In this document: one piece after another, positions 14,279-21,283 of the stretch
Position numbering within the stretch: the stretch's first letter is position 1
How the letters are laid out: every line of letters begins with the position of its first letter
Assembly (NCBI GenBank): GCA_003343625.1
Contig: QAKV01000017.1
Location: 1-31,635 of the forward strand
DNA from: Clostridiales bacterium
GTDB lineage: Bacteria > Bacillota > Clostridia > Lachnospirales > Lachnospiraceae
Reading direction: 5' to 3'
Length of the DNA: 31,635 bases
The notes under the pieces: generated by a model
Database searches by the model: none
What the model was told of the DNA's origin: nothing
Seen by the model: the letters and a program-made list of their open reading frames with translations, nothing else
Program-made: the position numbers and the translations under genes

Positions 14279-15481
14279 TTATCTGTTTTCCACCAGCCGC
14301 ACGGTCTCCCGGGCGATGGCCAGTTCTTCATCGGTGGGCACTACCATGGTCACCACTTTCTCCCCCTCTGCGGAGAGGATCACCTCTTCTCCGCGGATGC
14401 GGTTTCTCTCCGGATCGATGCTGGTTCCCAAAAATCCGATATACTGCCCGATCATCTGCCGGACTTCCGCGTTGTTTTCTCCCACGCCTGCAGTGAAGAC
14501 GATCGCGTCCACGCCATTCATGGCCGCCGCATAGGCCCCGATATATTTGCCCACCCGATAAGCATAGGCCTCCAATGTAGTTTGAGCAGTTTCATTTCCT
14601 TCAGCCGCAGCTCCCGCCAGATCCCTGAAGTCGCTGGAAATCCCGCCGGAAAGGCCCAAAACGCCGGAGCGCTTGTTGCAGACATCGATCACCTCCGCCG
14701 CGCTCATGCCTTCCTTCTCCGCCAGAAATCCCACAATAGCCGGGTCCATATCCCCGCTTCTGGTCCCCATAATCAACCCTTCCAGAGGCGTCAGCCCCAT
14801 GGACGTATCGATGGATTTGCCGCGGCACACCGCCGATACCGAAGCTCCGTTCCCCAGATGACAGACGATGATGCGCAGCTCGTCCCGGCTTTTTCCCAGA
14901 ATCTGGGCGGCCCGGCGGGAAACGAAATCATGGCTCGTCCCATGAAAGCCGTAGCGGCGGATCTTATATTTTTCATAATATTCCAACGGCAGACCGTACA
15001 GATAGGCTTTGGGCGGCATGGTCTGATGGAAGGCTGTATCGAATACCGCCGCCATAGGAACTCCCGGCATCACCTTGCGACAGGATCGGATTCCGATCAG
15101 GTTCGCCGGGTTATGCAGAGGCGCCAGATCGCTGCACTCGGAAATCGCCTCGAGCACTTCGTCGTCGATGAGAACGGAACCTTTAAATCGCTCCCCTCCG
15201 TGCACGATCCGATGCCCTACCGCCCCGATCTCCGAAAGGGATTCGATGACCCCGTCAGCCGGATCCGTCAGCTTCTCGATCACGATCTTCACCGCGTCGG
15301 TATGATCGCTCATATCCGCTTCTTCCGTTTTCTTCGGGCTTCCGGCCTTCTGATGCGTCACGCTGCTGCCTTCGATCCCGATCCGCTCGCAGAGCCCCTT
15401 CGCCAGCACCTCTTCGCTCTCGCTGTCGATCAGCTGATATTTTAAAGAAGAACTCCCGCAGTTGATCACCAATACTTTCAT
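14279..15481 (-). CDS. ackA: Acetate kinase
   Basis: This 400-residue cytoplasmic enzyme converts acetyl phosphate and ADP to acetate and ATP, the last step of fermentative acetate production. The sequence shows [11 protein letters not shown] at the N-terminus, [43 protein letters not shown] and [13 protein letters not shown], all diagnostic. The length is normal. GGGAGGAATATT precedes the ATG at 15481. The partner gene pta is not beside it in this window, which is somewhat unusual. It lies downstream of the TetR gene with a 72-base gap containing a hairpin. Confidence 0.97.
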   Translation of the reverse strand: MKVLVINCGSSSLKYQLIDSESEEVLAKGLCERIGIEGSSVTHQKAGSPKKTEEADMSDHTDAVKIVIEKLTDPADGVIESLSEIGAVGHRIVHGGERFKGSVLIDDEVLEAISECSDLAPLHNPANLIGIRSCRKVMPGVPMAAVFDTAFHQTMPPKAYLYGLPLEYYEKYKIRRYGFHGTSHDFVSRRAAQILGKSRDELRIIVCHLGNGASVSAVCRGKSIDTSMGLTPLEGLIMGTRSGDMDPAIVGFLAEKEGMSAAEVIDVCNKRSGVLGLSGGISSDFRDLAGAAAEGNETAQTTLEAYAYRVGKYIGAYAAAMNGVDAIVFTAGVGENNAEVRQMIGQYIGFLGTSIDPERNRIRGEEVILSAEGEKVVTMVVPTDEELAIARETVRLVENR

Positions 15482-15529
15482 AATATTCCTCCCTGTTTTT
15501 TCCATTATCATATCATACTTCCCGGAATA

Positions 15530-15552
15530 GGGAAAGCGCCGGCGCCGTTCCC
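15530..15552 (-). terminator. Hairpin between tetR and ackA
   Basis: GGGAA and TTCCC close a stem around the self-complementary GCGCCGGCGC. It lies directly after the tetR stop codon. There is no clear T-run, so it may only weaken read-through into ackA. Confidence 0.4.
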
Positions 15553-15553
15553 T

Positions 15554-16168
15554 TTACAGGGCGGTGAGGAAATTCAGCGACCCGGCAGGGTTTCCCGTGC
15601 CCTGCTCCAGCAGCGTCACCAGACCTCCTATCGTGCTTTCGATCTCCTCCTTCGTGGATGGCACCAGAGTATTGTCCAGCTTCACGGATAACACGATGAG
15701 TACAATTTCCGCCAGCGCGTCCGGTCTGTCGAAGTGAATTTCGCCCCCGTCGATCCCCTGACGGATGATCTGGGAGAGCTGAGGCTTGAGCGCCTGAATC
15801 AGATGGGTCAGATATTTCTGATGAATATATGCTTTTTCCTGTACGCTGAACAGATCCGAAGCGCTTTCTCCCTTCAAAAATTCCGCAGAAGAATTCCGAC
15901 AGGCCTGGAAGAGCATGGCCATTCTGGTAAAGGGGGAGACTCCGGTCTGAGCGGCCAGATTTCTCGCCGTTTCCAGCGGTTTTTCATAATTTCTTTCGAT
16001 GAGCGCTTCGTAAATCGCGTCTTTGGACGGGAAATAGTAATAAACGCTCCCTTTTCCGATCCCGGCCTCCTGCGCGATCTCGCTGACCGACACGGACTGC
16101 ATATTCTTGCGGAGCAAAATTTTCTGCAGCGCATCCAAAATTTGATCATACTTCGCCTGTTTTGCCAT
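15554..16168 (-). CDS. TetR family transcriptional regulator
   Basis: This 204-residue repressor has a clear N-terminal TetR helix-turn-helix (VSVSEIAQEAGIGKGSVYYYFPSKDAIYEALIERN) and a helical ligand-binding domain that is not recognisable. It is divergent from the operon at 16427-20566. The two palindromes at 16317-16332 and 16361-16376 flank that operon's promoter, so it is very likely the local repressor, released by some lipid-like or product molecule. Its own -10 (TATACT near 16237) is some 80 bases from the nearest palindrome, so autoregulation is uncertain. Confidence 0.9.
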   Translation of the reverse strand: MAKQAKYDQILDALQKILLRKNMQSVSVSEIAQEAGIGKGSVYYYFPSKDAIYEALIERNYEKPLETARNLAAQTGVSPFTRMAMLFQACRNSSAEFLKGESASDLFSVQEKAYIHQKYLTHLIQALKPQLSQIIRQGIDGGEIHFDRPDALAEIVLIVLSVKLDNTLVPSTKEEIESTIGGLVTLLEQGTGNPAGSLNFLTAL

Positions 16169-16316
16169 TCTTTATCGCCTTTCCGAAAATCAAAAATCGC
16201 TTCCGCCTACACCCCCTGTTTTACGGTTCAGTATAGCACACAATCCGGAATCAGAACAGCTGTGATTCTGTACGAAAATATGCCTTTTTCTAAAAATTTT
16301 TTCGATGTTTTACATG

Positions 16317-16376
16317 TTGACCATCGGTCGAAAAAATGCTAGTCTAACGATGTCAGAAGTTTGACCGACGGTCGAA
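16317..16376 (+). promoter_or_regulatory. Operon promoter flanked by two TetR-type operators
   Basis: TTGACCATCGGTCGAA (16317-16332) and TTGACCGACGGTCGAA (16361-16376) share 14 of 16 bases. The second core, GACCG-A-CGGTC, is a perfect palindrome. The first copy overlaps the -35 (TTGACC, 16317-16322), which is followed after 17 bases by TAGTCT (16340-16345). The second lies just after the expected start point. A repressor bound to both would block RNA polymerase. Confidence 0.8.
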
Positions 16377-16426
16377 AAATGAAAAACATCAAACCTTTTG
16401 TTCCCAAATCGAGAAAGGTGGTAGCG

Positions 16427-17374
16427 ATGAAAAAAGAATTGGGGTATATCGCAGCCGTCCTGGGCGCTCTTGCGGCTGCGGAAACAGGAATTTCCGCCTA
16501 TTTTTACCGGCGGACCATGATGCGCGGCAACGCCAGAACGGACCGCACCATAAAAATGGCGGGCACCGATTGGTCCCAATATTTCCCTCTGATTGAAAAA
16601 CGTAAGGAACGGATGTTGGCTCAGCCCCACAGGGACGTATGGATCCGCTCCTACGACGGGCTGAAGCTCCACGGAACGTTCTTTCCCGGCGACGGAAGCA
16701 AAAAAATCGTCATTTGCTTCCACGGCTATACCAGCGAAGGCATGAGCGATTATATCGGCCTGTCCGACTACTATCTGAAGCGCGGTTTTGCCATGCTCTT
16801 AGTGGATGAGCGATCCCACGGAAAGAGCGAAGGCAAATATATCGGCTTCGGCTGCCTGGATCGCCGGGACGCCCTGGCGTGGATCCACCGGGTGGTAGAG
16901 CAGGAAGGCGAAGGCTGTCAGATCCTCCTGCACGGAATCTCTATGGGAGGCTCTACGGTACTGATGACAGGATCCCTTCCCCTGCCGCCGCAGGTAAAAG
17001 GGATCGTTTCAGACTGCGGCTTCACCTCCCCCAAAGAAGTGTTCGCCCACGTCCTGCACTCCATGTATCACCTTCCCGCCTTCCCGATCCTCCCCATCGC
17101 GGATCGGATGAACCGAAAGCTGGCCGGTTACGGGCTGGACGAATGCAACGCGGCCCGGGAGGTGAAAAAGATGTCCCTTCCCCTGCTGATCATCCATGGG
17201 GAAAAGGACACCTTCGTACCCTGCAGTATGGGGAAACGGATTTACGCAAGCTGCGCTTCCCGCAACAAACGGCTCCTGATCGTCCCGGGAGCGGCGCACG
17301 CGGAAAGCTATTATAAGGATATGGCAGCCTATGAAGAAGCTCTGGATTCATTTACAGGAGGAATTTTAAAATGA
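16427..17374 (+). CDS. Membrane-anchored alpha/beta hydrolase of the carrier-protein operon
   Basis: This 315-residue protein begins with an anchor or uncleaved signal (LGYIAAVLGALAAAETGISAYFY) and continues as an alpha/beta hydrolase: CFHGYTSEG oxyanion region, the elbow GISMGGST with the nucleophile Ser, GEKDTFVP with the likely acid, and AAHAESYY with the catalytic His. It resembles BAAT/YqkD-type hydrolases. In this operon it could release product from the carrier protein or cleave a precursor. The ATG at 16427 (AAGGTGG upstream) is preferred to one at 16379, which starts two bases after operator 2 and has no ribosome binding site. Its last codon overlaps the next gene by four bases (ATGA). 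Confidence 0.85.
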   Translation: MKKELGYIAAVLGALAAAETGISAYFYRRTMMRGNARTDRTIKMAGTDWSQYFPLIEKRKERMLAQPHRDVWIRSYDGLKLHGTFFPGDGSKKIVICFHGYTSEGMSDYIGLSDYYLKRGFAMLLVDERSHGKSEGKYIGFGCLDRRDALAWIHRVVEQEGEGCQILLHGISMGGSTVLMTGSLPLPPQVKGIVSDCGFTSPKEVFAHVLHSMYHLPAFPILPIADRMNRKLAGYGLDECNAAREVKKMSLPLLIIHGEKDTFVPCSMGKRIYASCASRNKRLLIVPGAAHAESYYKDMAAYEEALDSFTGGILK

Positions 17375-18774
17375 TGAGAAAGAGAAAAGGGTACCCTGTG
17401 TATCCTCTCACCGCAGCACAAAAGTTCCACTTCTTCTATCAGAATTTCTGTCCGAAAAAAGAAGTGGTCAACATCGGCACAAGCCTGACCATCCAGGTGG
17501 ATCTGGACTGGAACGTTCTCAGGGAATCCATCTACAAGGCGTATGAACGCTGTGATTCCATGCGACTGCGTTTCGCGCTGGATAAGGAGGGCACCTGCTA
17601 TCAATATGTGATAGACAAAGAGGAACGGGATATCGAATTCGTGGATTTTTCCGGCGTCACGATGGAAGAAGCGGAGGAAACCATGAAGAGCTGGACCAGG
17701 GTTCCCTTTCCGCTGGAGGATTCCCCCATGAACCGGATCGTCATGATCCGCATGCCGGACGGATTCAACGGCATTTATCTGCTGGTGGATCATAAAACCA
17801 TGGATGCCCAGTCGCTGATCTGCTTTATGAAAGATATCATCGAGCTCTATTGCAACCGGGTGTACGAGGGAATTCCCTATCCGAAGGAAATGAGCTCCTA
17901 CATCGAACAGCTCAAAAAGGATCTGGCTTATGAAGCGGGTTCCAAAGCCCAGCAGAAAGACGCCGCTTTCTTCGAAAAGCTCATCGCCTCTTCCGAACCC
18001 ATTTACAACGGGCTGCGCGGGTCCGGAAAACTGGAGCAGGCCAAAAAGGAAACCGGAAATCCGAATCAGCGGGCCGCCCGGGACGTTTCCGATTCCGTGG
18101 ACTCCGCCCTGGATATCTTCCACCTGGAGGAAGAGCCCACAAAGCGGCTGATGGACTTCTGCGAGCAATATCACGTTTCCCTGGTCTGCCTGCTGATGAT
18201 GGGGCTTCGCACCTACTTCCAGAAGATGAATGGAAACGAGGATGTCTCCATCAACACCACCATCGCCCGACGCGCGACCCTGAAAGAGAAAAAATCAGGC
18301 GGAACCCGGATCCATTCCTTCCCGTTCCGCACCATTTTTTCCGAAGATAAAACCTTCCTGGACGGCATCTATGAAATCCGGGATCTCCAAAATGAACTGT
18401 TTTTGCACGCCAACTATGATCCCGTGGCCTATTTTGCACGCCGTGGACAGCTGTACCCCCAGGAGGGCGGCCGCACCTACGAACCCATGTCTTTGACCTA
18501 TCAGCCCATGACGCTGAAGGAAAAAGGGCTGGATAAGCTGGGCGACATCCGCTACAAGACGAAATGGTATCCCAACGGCGCGACCACCCAGGGCATGTAC
18601 CTGACGGTCATGCACCGCCCTGAGGATAACGGTCTGGACTTCAACTTCGAGCATCAGGTGAAGGCCGTCTCCAGGGACGATTTGGAGTATCTGTATTACT
18701 ACCTGTGCCGGATTCTCTTTTTGGGCATCAAAAACCCTTCCCTGACCGTCGGGGAAATCATCCGCTCGGTATAA
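17371..18774 (+). CDS. Free-standing condensation-domain protein
   Basis: This 467-residue protein resembles a lone nonribosomal-peptide-type condensation domain. It shows YPLTAAQKFHFFYQ at the start, CDSMRLRF, FPLEDSPMNRIV and the active-site motif LLVDHKTMDAQSL. There His141 and Asp145 match the HHxxxDG pattern, although the first His is Asp and the final Gly is Ala. IARRATLKEKKSGG followed by SFPFRTIF matches the later C-domain motif. It would transfer an acyl or aminoacyl group from the carrier protein at 18814 to an amine or alcohol acceptor. Wax-ester or alcohol acyltransferases of the same superfamily are an alternative. AGGAGG precedes the ATG, which overlaps the hydrolase stop. Confidence 0.83.
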   Translation: MMRKRKGYPVYPLTAAQKFHFFYQNFCPKKEVVNIGTSLTIQVDLDWNVLRESIYKAYERCDSMRLRFALDKEGTCYQYVIDKEERDIEFVDFSGVTMEEAEETMKSWTRVPFPLEDSPMNRIVMIRMPDGFNGIYLLVDHKTMDAQSLICFMKDIIELYCNRVYEGIPYPKEMSSYIEQLKKDLAYEAGSKAQQKDAAFFEKLIASSEPIYNGLRGSGKLEQAKKETGNPNQRAARDVSDSVDSALDIFHLEEEPTKRLMDFCEQYHVSLVCLLMMGLRTYFQKMNGNEDVSINTTIARRATLKEKKSGGTRIHSFPFRTIFSEDKTFLDGIYEIRDLQNELFLHANYDPVAYFARRGQLYPQEGGRTYEPMSLTYQPMTLKEKGLDKLGDIRYKTKWYPNGATTQGMYLTVMHRPEDNGLDFNFEHQVKAVSRDDLEYLYYYLCRILFLGIKNPSLTVGEIIRSV

Positions 18775-18813
18775 ACGCCCCCTGCAACCCATCAAAAAGG
18801 AGAGAAAAGAAAA

Positions 18814-19047
18814 ATGTTCGAAAAACTCGTTACAATCATCTGCGAATATGTGGAAGTGGAACCCGAAAATGTGCATCCCGAATCGCGTTTCATGGAGGAT
18901 CTGGGATTTACGTCCTTCGACTTCATGAGCATGCTGGGCGAAGTGGAAGACGAATTCGACGTGGAAGTGAACCAGAAGGAGGCTGCCGATATCCGCACCG
19001 TGCAGGAGGCAGTGGATTATCTGGAGAAGCTGTCCGCGCAGCAGTAA
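18814..19047 (+). CDS. Acyl or peptidyl carrier protein
   Basis: This 77-residue acidic four-helix carrier has the phosphopantetheine site in EDLGFTSFDFMSM, with Ser34 the probable attachment residue in place of the more common DSL. The length and charge are normal for ACPs. It lies between the condensation protein and the AMP-forming ligase, so it is the natural shuttle between them. It is not in a fatty acid synthesis cluster. AAAAGGAG precedes the ATG. No phosphopantetheinyl transferase is present in the window. Confidence 0.93.
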   Translation: MFEKLVTIICEYVEVEPENVHPESRFMEDLGFTSFDFMSMLGEVEDEFDVEVNQKEAADIRTVQEAVDYLEKLSAQQ

Positions 19048-19057
19048 AGGGGCGGCC

Positions 19058-20566
19058 ATGATTTGCAGTACGATTTATGATATTTTAGCGAAGGCGGCCG
19101 AAACTTTCGGCCCGGAAGACGCAATCCGCTATAAGGTGAGCAAAAACGAAGTGATGTCCAAATCCTACCGCCAGCTTTTCCAGGACAGCCAGAGCTTTTC
19201 CAATGCCCTGGCCTTTCTGGGTGCGCAGGGCGGCCATGTGGCCATCATCGGCCCCACCTCCTGTTCGTGGCTGACCGCCTTTTTCGGAACCGTCAACAGC
19301 GGCAGCGTAGCCGTCCCCCTGGATGTTTCCCTGCCGGCGGAGGAAGTCTGCGAGCTGATCGACCGGGCGGACGTGACCGCGCTGGTGGCGGATGAGTCCC
19401 GCTCGGACGTAATCGGGCTGTGCAAAAGCCTCTGCCCCCGGCTGAAGCATGTGATTTCCATGCAGCAGGAGGAAAACGACAGCAGGGCTCTGTCCTTTCA
19501 GTCCCTGCTGGAGAAACATGCCGGAAGCTTTTCCTTCCGGCCCGATCCGGATCAACTGTGCACCATCCTGTTCACCTCCGGCACTACCGGCAAGAGCAAG
19601 GGCGTCATGCTGACCCACCGCAATCTGGCGGAAAATGCCACCTGTCTGGATATGAGGATCCCGCCCCGCACCGTCCTTCTGTCGGTGCTCCCCATCCACC
19701 ACGCTTACTGCCTGAGCATGGATATTTTGAAGGGGATCTCCCTGGGTTCCATCATCTGCATCAACGATTCCCTGCTGCGGGTGGCGAAAAATATCAAGCT
19801 GTTCCGTCCGGACATGATCCTGATGGTTCCGCTGATGATCGAAACGATGGCCAAAAAGATGGAAGACGTGAAAGATCTCCCCAAAAAACTGGTGAAGAAC
19901 ATGATTTTCGGCAAACAGTTCCACACCATCTGCAGCGGCGGCGCCTACTTAAACCCCGACTACATCGATCTGTTCGCCCAGTACGGCATCACCATCCTGC
20001 AGGGCTACGGCATGACCGAGTGCTCCCCGGTCATCAGCAACAACCTGAGCTGGGACATCCGGAAGGAGTCCGTCGGCAGGCTGCTCCCCAACTGCACCGC
20101 CAAAGTGGTGGATGAGGAGCTCTGGGTCAAAGGCAGCAGCGTCATGCAGGGCTATTATAAAATGCCGGAGGAGACTGCGGACACCCTGGTGGACGGCTGG
20201 CTCAGGACCGGCGACCTGGGGTACGTGGACGATGACGGCTATGTCTTTCTCACCGGCCGCAAGAAAAACCTGATCATCACCAAGAACGGCGAAAACGTCT
20301 CCCCCGAGGAGCTGGAGAACAGGCTGGGCCAGCACCGTCTGGTTCAGGAGGTATTGGTTCGGGAAAGCGAAGGCGTCATCGAAGCCGAGATCTTTCCGGA
20401 TTACGAATACGCAAAAAAGAAAAAGATCCGCGATCTGGCCGAAACCCTCCAGGGGATCATCGACGAATACAATCAGGGGGCTCCCGTATACAAGCGGATC
20501 TACCGTCTGAAAATACGGGAAACTGAATTCGAAAAAACGCCCTCAAAAAAAATAAAGCGGTTTTAA
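19058..20566 (+). CDS. AMP-forming acyl ligase / adenylation enzyme
   Basis: This 502-residue enzyme of the acyl-CoA synthetase/adenylation superfamily activates a carboxylic acid with ATP. It has the phosphate-binding loop TILFTSGTTGKSKG (169-182), LPIHHAYCLS, GYGMTECSP (about 315), GWLRTGDLGYVDDDGY (about 378-393), GRKKNLIITKNGENVSPEE, and the C-terminal catalytic lysine region KTPSKKIKRF. LPIHHAY resembles long-chain fatty-acid ligases more than amino-acid adenylation domains, so a fatty acid substrate is my preferred reading. It starts ten bases after the carrier gene and would load that carrier. The gene ends the tight operon. Confidence 0.92.
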   Translation: MICSTIYDILAKAAETFGPEDAIRYKVSKNEVMSKSYRQLFQDSQSFSNALAFLGAQGGHVAIIGPTSCSWLTAFFGTVNSGSVAVPLDVSLPAEEVCELIDRADVTALVADESRSDVIGLCKSLCPRLKHVISMQQEENDSRALSFQSLLEKHAGSFSFRPDPDQLCTILFTSGTTGKSKGVMLTHRNLAENATCLDMRIPPRTVLLSVLPIHHAYCLSMDILKGISLGSIICINDSLLRVAKNIKLFRPDMILMVPLMIETMAKKMEDVKDLPKKLVKNMIFGKQFHTICSGGAYLNPDYIDLFAQYGITILQGYGMTECSPVISNNLSWDIRKESVGRLLPNCTAKVVDEELWVKGSSVMQGYYKMPEETADTLVDGWLRTGDLGYVDDDGYVFLTGRKKNLIITKNGENVSPEELENRLGQHRLVQEVLVRESEGVIEAEIFPDYEYAKKKKIRDLAETLQGIIDEYNQGAPVYKRIYRLKIRETEFEKTPSKKIKRF

Positions 20567-20571
20567 GGTGA

Positions 20572-20600
20572 TTGAATATTCCGCCCGGATTTGTTAAAAT
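20572..20600 (+). promoter_or_regulatory. Promoter of the 20674 gene
   Basis: TTGAAT (20572-20577) and TAAAAT (20595-20600) are 17 bases apart, just after the ligase stop codon. The leader contains a CCGGCGG/CCGCCGG hairpin (20624-20651) followed by TTTT and then the ribosome binding site. Read-through from the upstream operon is also possible, since no terminator is seen between them. Confidence 0.65.
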
Positions 20601-20673
20601 GAGGACAAGCAGATACAGCCCCTCCGGCGGGCCATCCGGTTCCGCCGCCGGGTTTTGAAGGAGGCGGTTTTTT

Positions 20674-21120
20674 ATGACGGACAAACAGCATTTGATCGAT
20701 TTACTGGCCGGGCGGCACCTGTTTCTGTCTTCCCTGCACTACACGCGTTTTGTGCAGCTGTATGACACCATCGAAGAACTGCCGTTTTTCTGCGGCGGGC
20801 TGATAAAATGCGCCTTTGTCGCGGCATGGATTCAGAATTTCCACGATTCTTTTCTGGAAGATTTGACGATCGCTTCGGAGAGCGGCTGCCAGGATACTTC
20901 CCGGCTCCAGGAACTGCTCAGGGGGCGTCTCCCTTCCCTGTCTCCCGGAGAAAAGACGGTCTTCGAAATGGCTCTGGCCTTTCTGGAGCATCCCGGACAG
21001 ACTCCATCCGACAGCTTTCTGTTGCAGCTCTCCCATATCTGGGTTCCCATCGCGGACAACGCGCTGGCCGCCAGCGAGATTATCGACCACCCGGACAGGG
21101 CCGAAGAACCGGAAGAATGA
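20674..21120 (+). CDS. Small protein of unknown function
   Basis: I do not recognise this 148-residue protein. It looks soluble and helical, with aromatic-rich stretches (LHYTRFVQLYDTIEELPFFCGG, shown here only in part as a motif region at about 21-43) and an acidic C-terminus. It has no membrane helix, signal peptide or known motif. The ATG follows GAAGGAGG, so it is clearly translated. It has its own promoter and a leader hairpin and ends before a good terminator at 21153. It lies after the carrier-protein operon but a link is not shown. Confidence 0.72.
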   Translation: MTDKQHLIDLLAGRHLFLSSLHYTRFVQLYDTIEELPFFCGGLIKCAFVAAWIQNFHDSFLEDLTIASESGCQDTSRLQELLRGRLPSLSPGEKTVFEMALAFLEHPGQTPSDSFLLQLSHIWVPIADNALAASEIIDHPDRAEEPEE

Positions 21121-21152
21121 GCGCCGCAAACTCTTCACTATATCGAAAAAAA

Positions 21153-21177
21153 ACAGGGCTGCAGCCCTGTTTTTTTT
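21153..21177. terminator. Bidirectional intrinsic terminator
   Basis: ACAGGGCTGCAGCCCTGT (21153-21170) is a perfect palindrome with eight A before it and a run of T after it. It ends the 20674 gene 32 bases after the stop codon. Confidence 0.9.
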
Positions 21178-21202
21178 CACACTTCATTATCCATGATAAC
21201 AG

Positions 21203-21247
21203 ACCGGAAAAGAAAAGTCTAGTAATTTTTCCTTTTTCCGGTATACT
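21203..21247 (+). promoter_or_regulatory. helD promoter region with inverted repeat
   Basis: ACCGGAAAA (21203-21211) and TTTTCCGGT (21234-21242) form a perfect 9-bp inverted repeat with 22 bases between. The right arm touches TATACT (21242-21247), a likely -10. A regulator bound here would overlap the promoter. The -35 is poor. Confidence 0.5.
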
Positions 21248-21283
21248 GATAGCAGCCTTCGATCACAGGAAAGGGGGAAGAAC

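Noticed and set aside
14582..15445. Plus-strand frame opposite ackA
   Set aside because: Acetate kinase on the other strand explains the region fully.
16379..16426. Earlier ATG for the operon hydrolase
   Set aside because: It has no ribosome binding site and begins two bases after a TetR operator; the ATG at 16427 has a good site and starts the membrane anchor.
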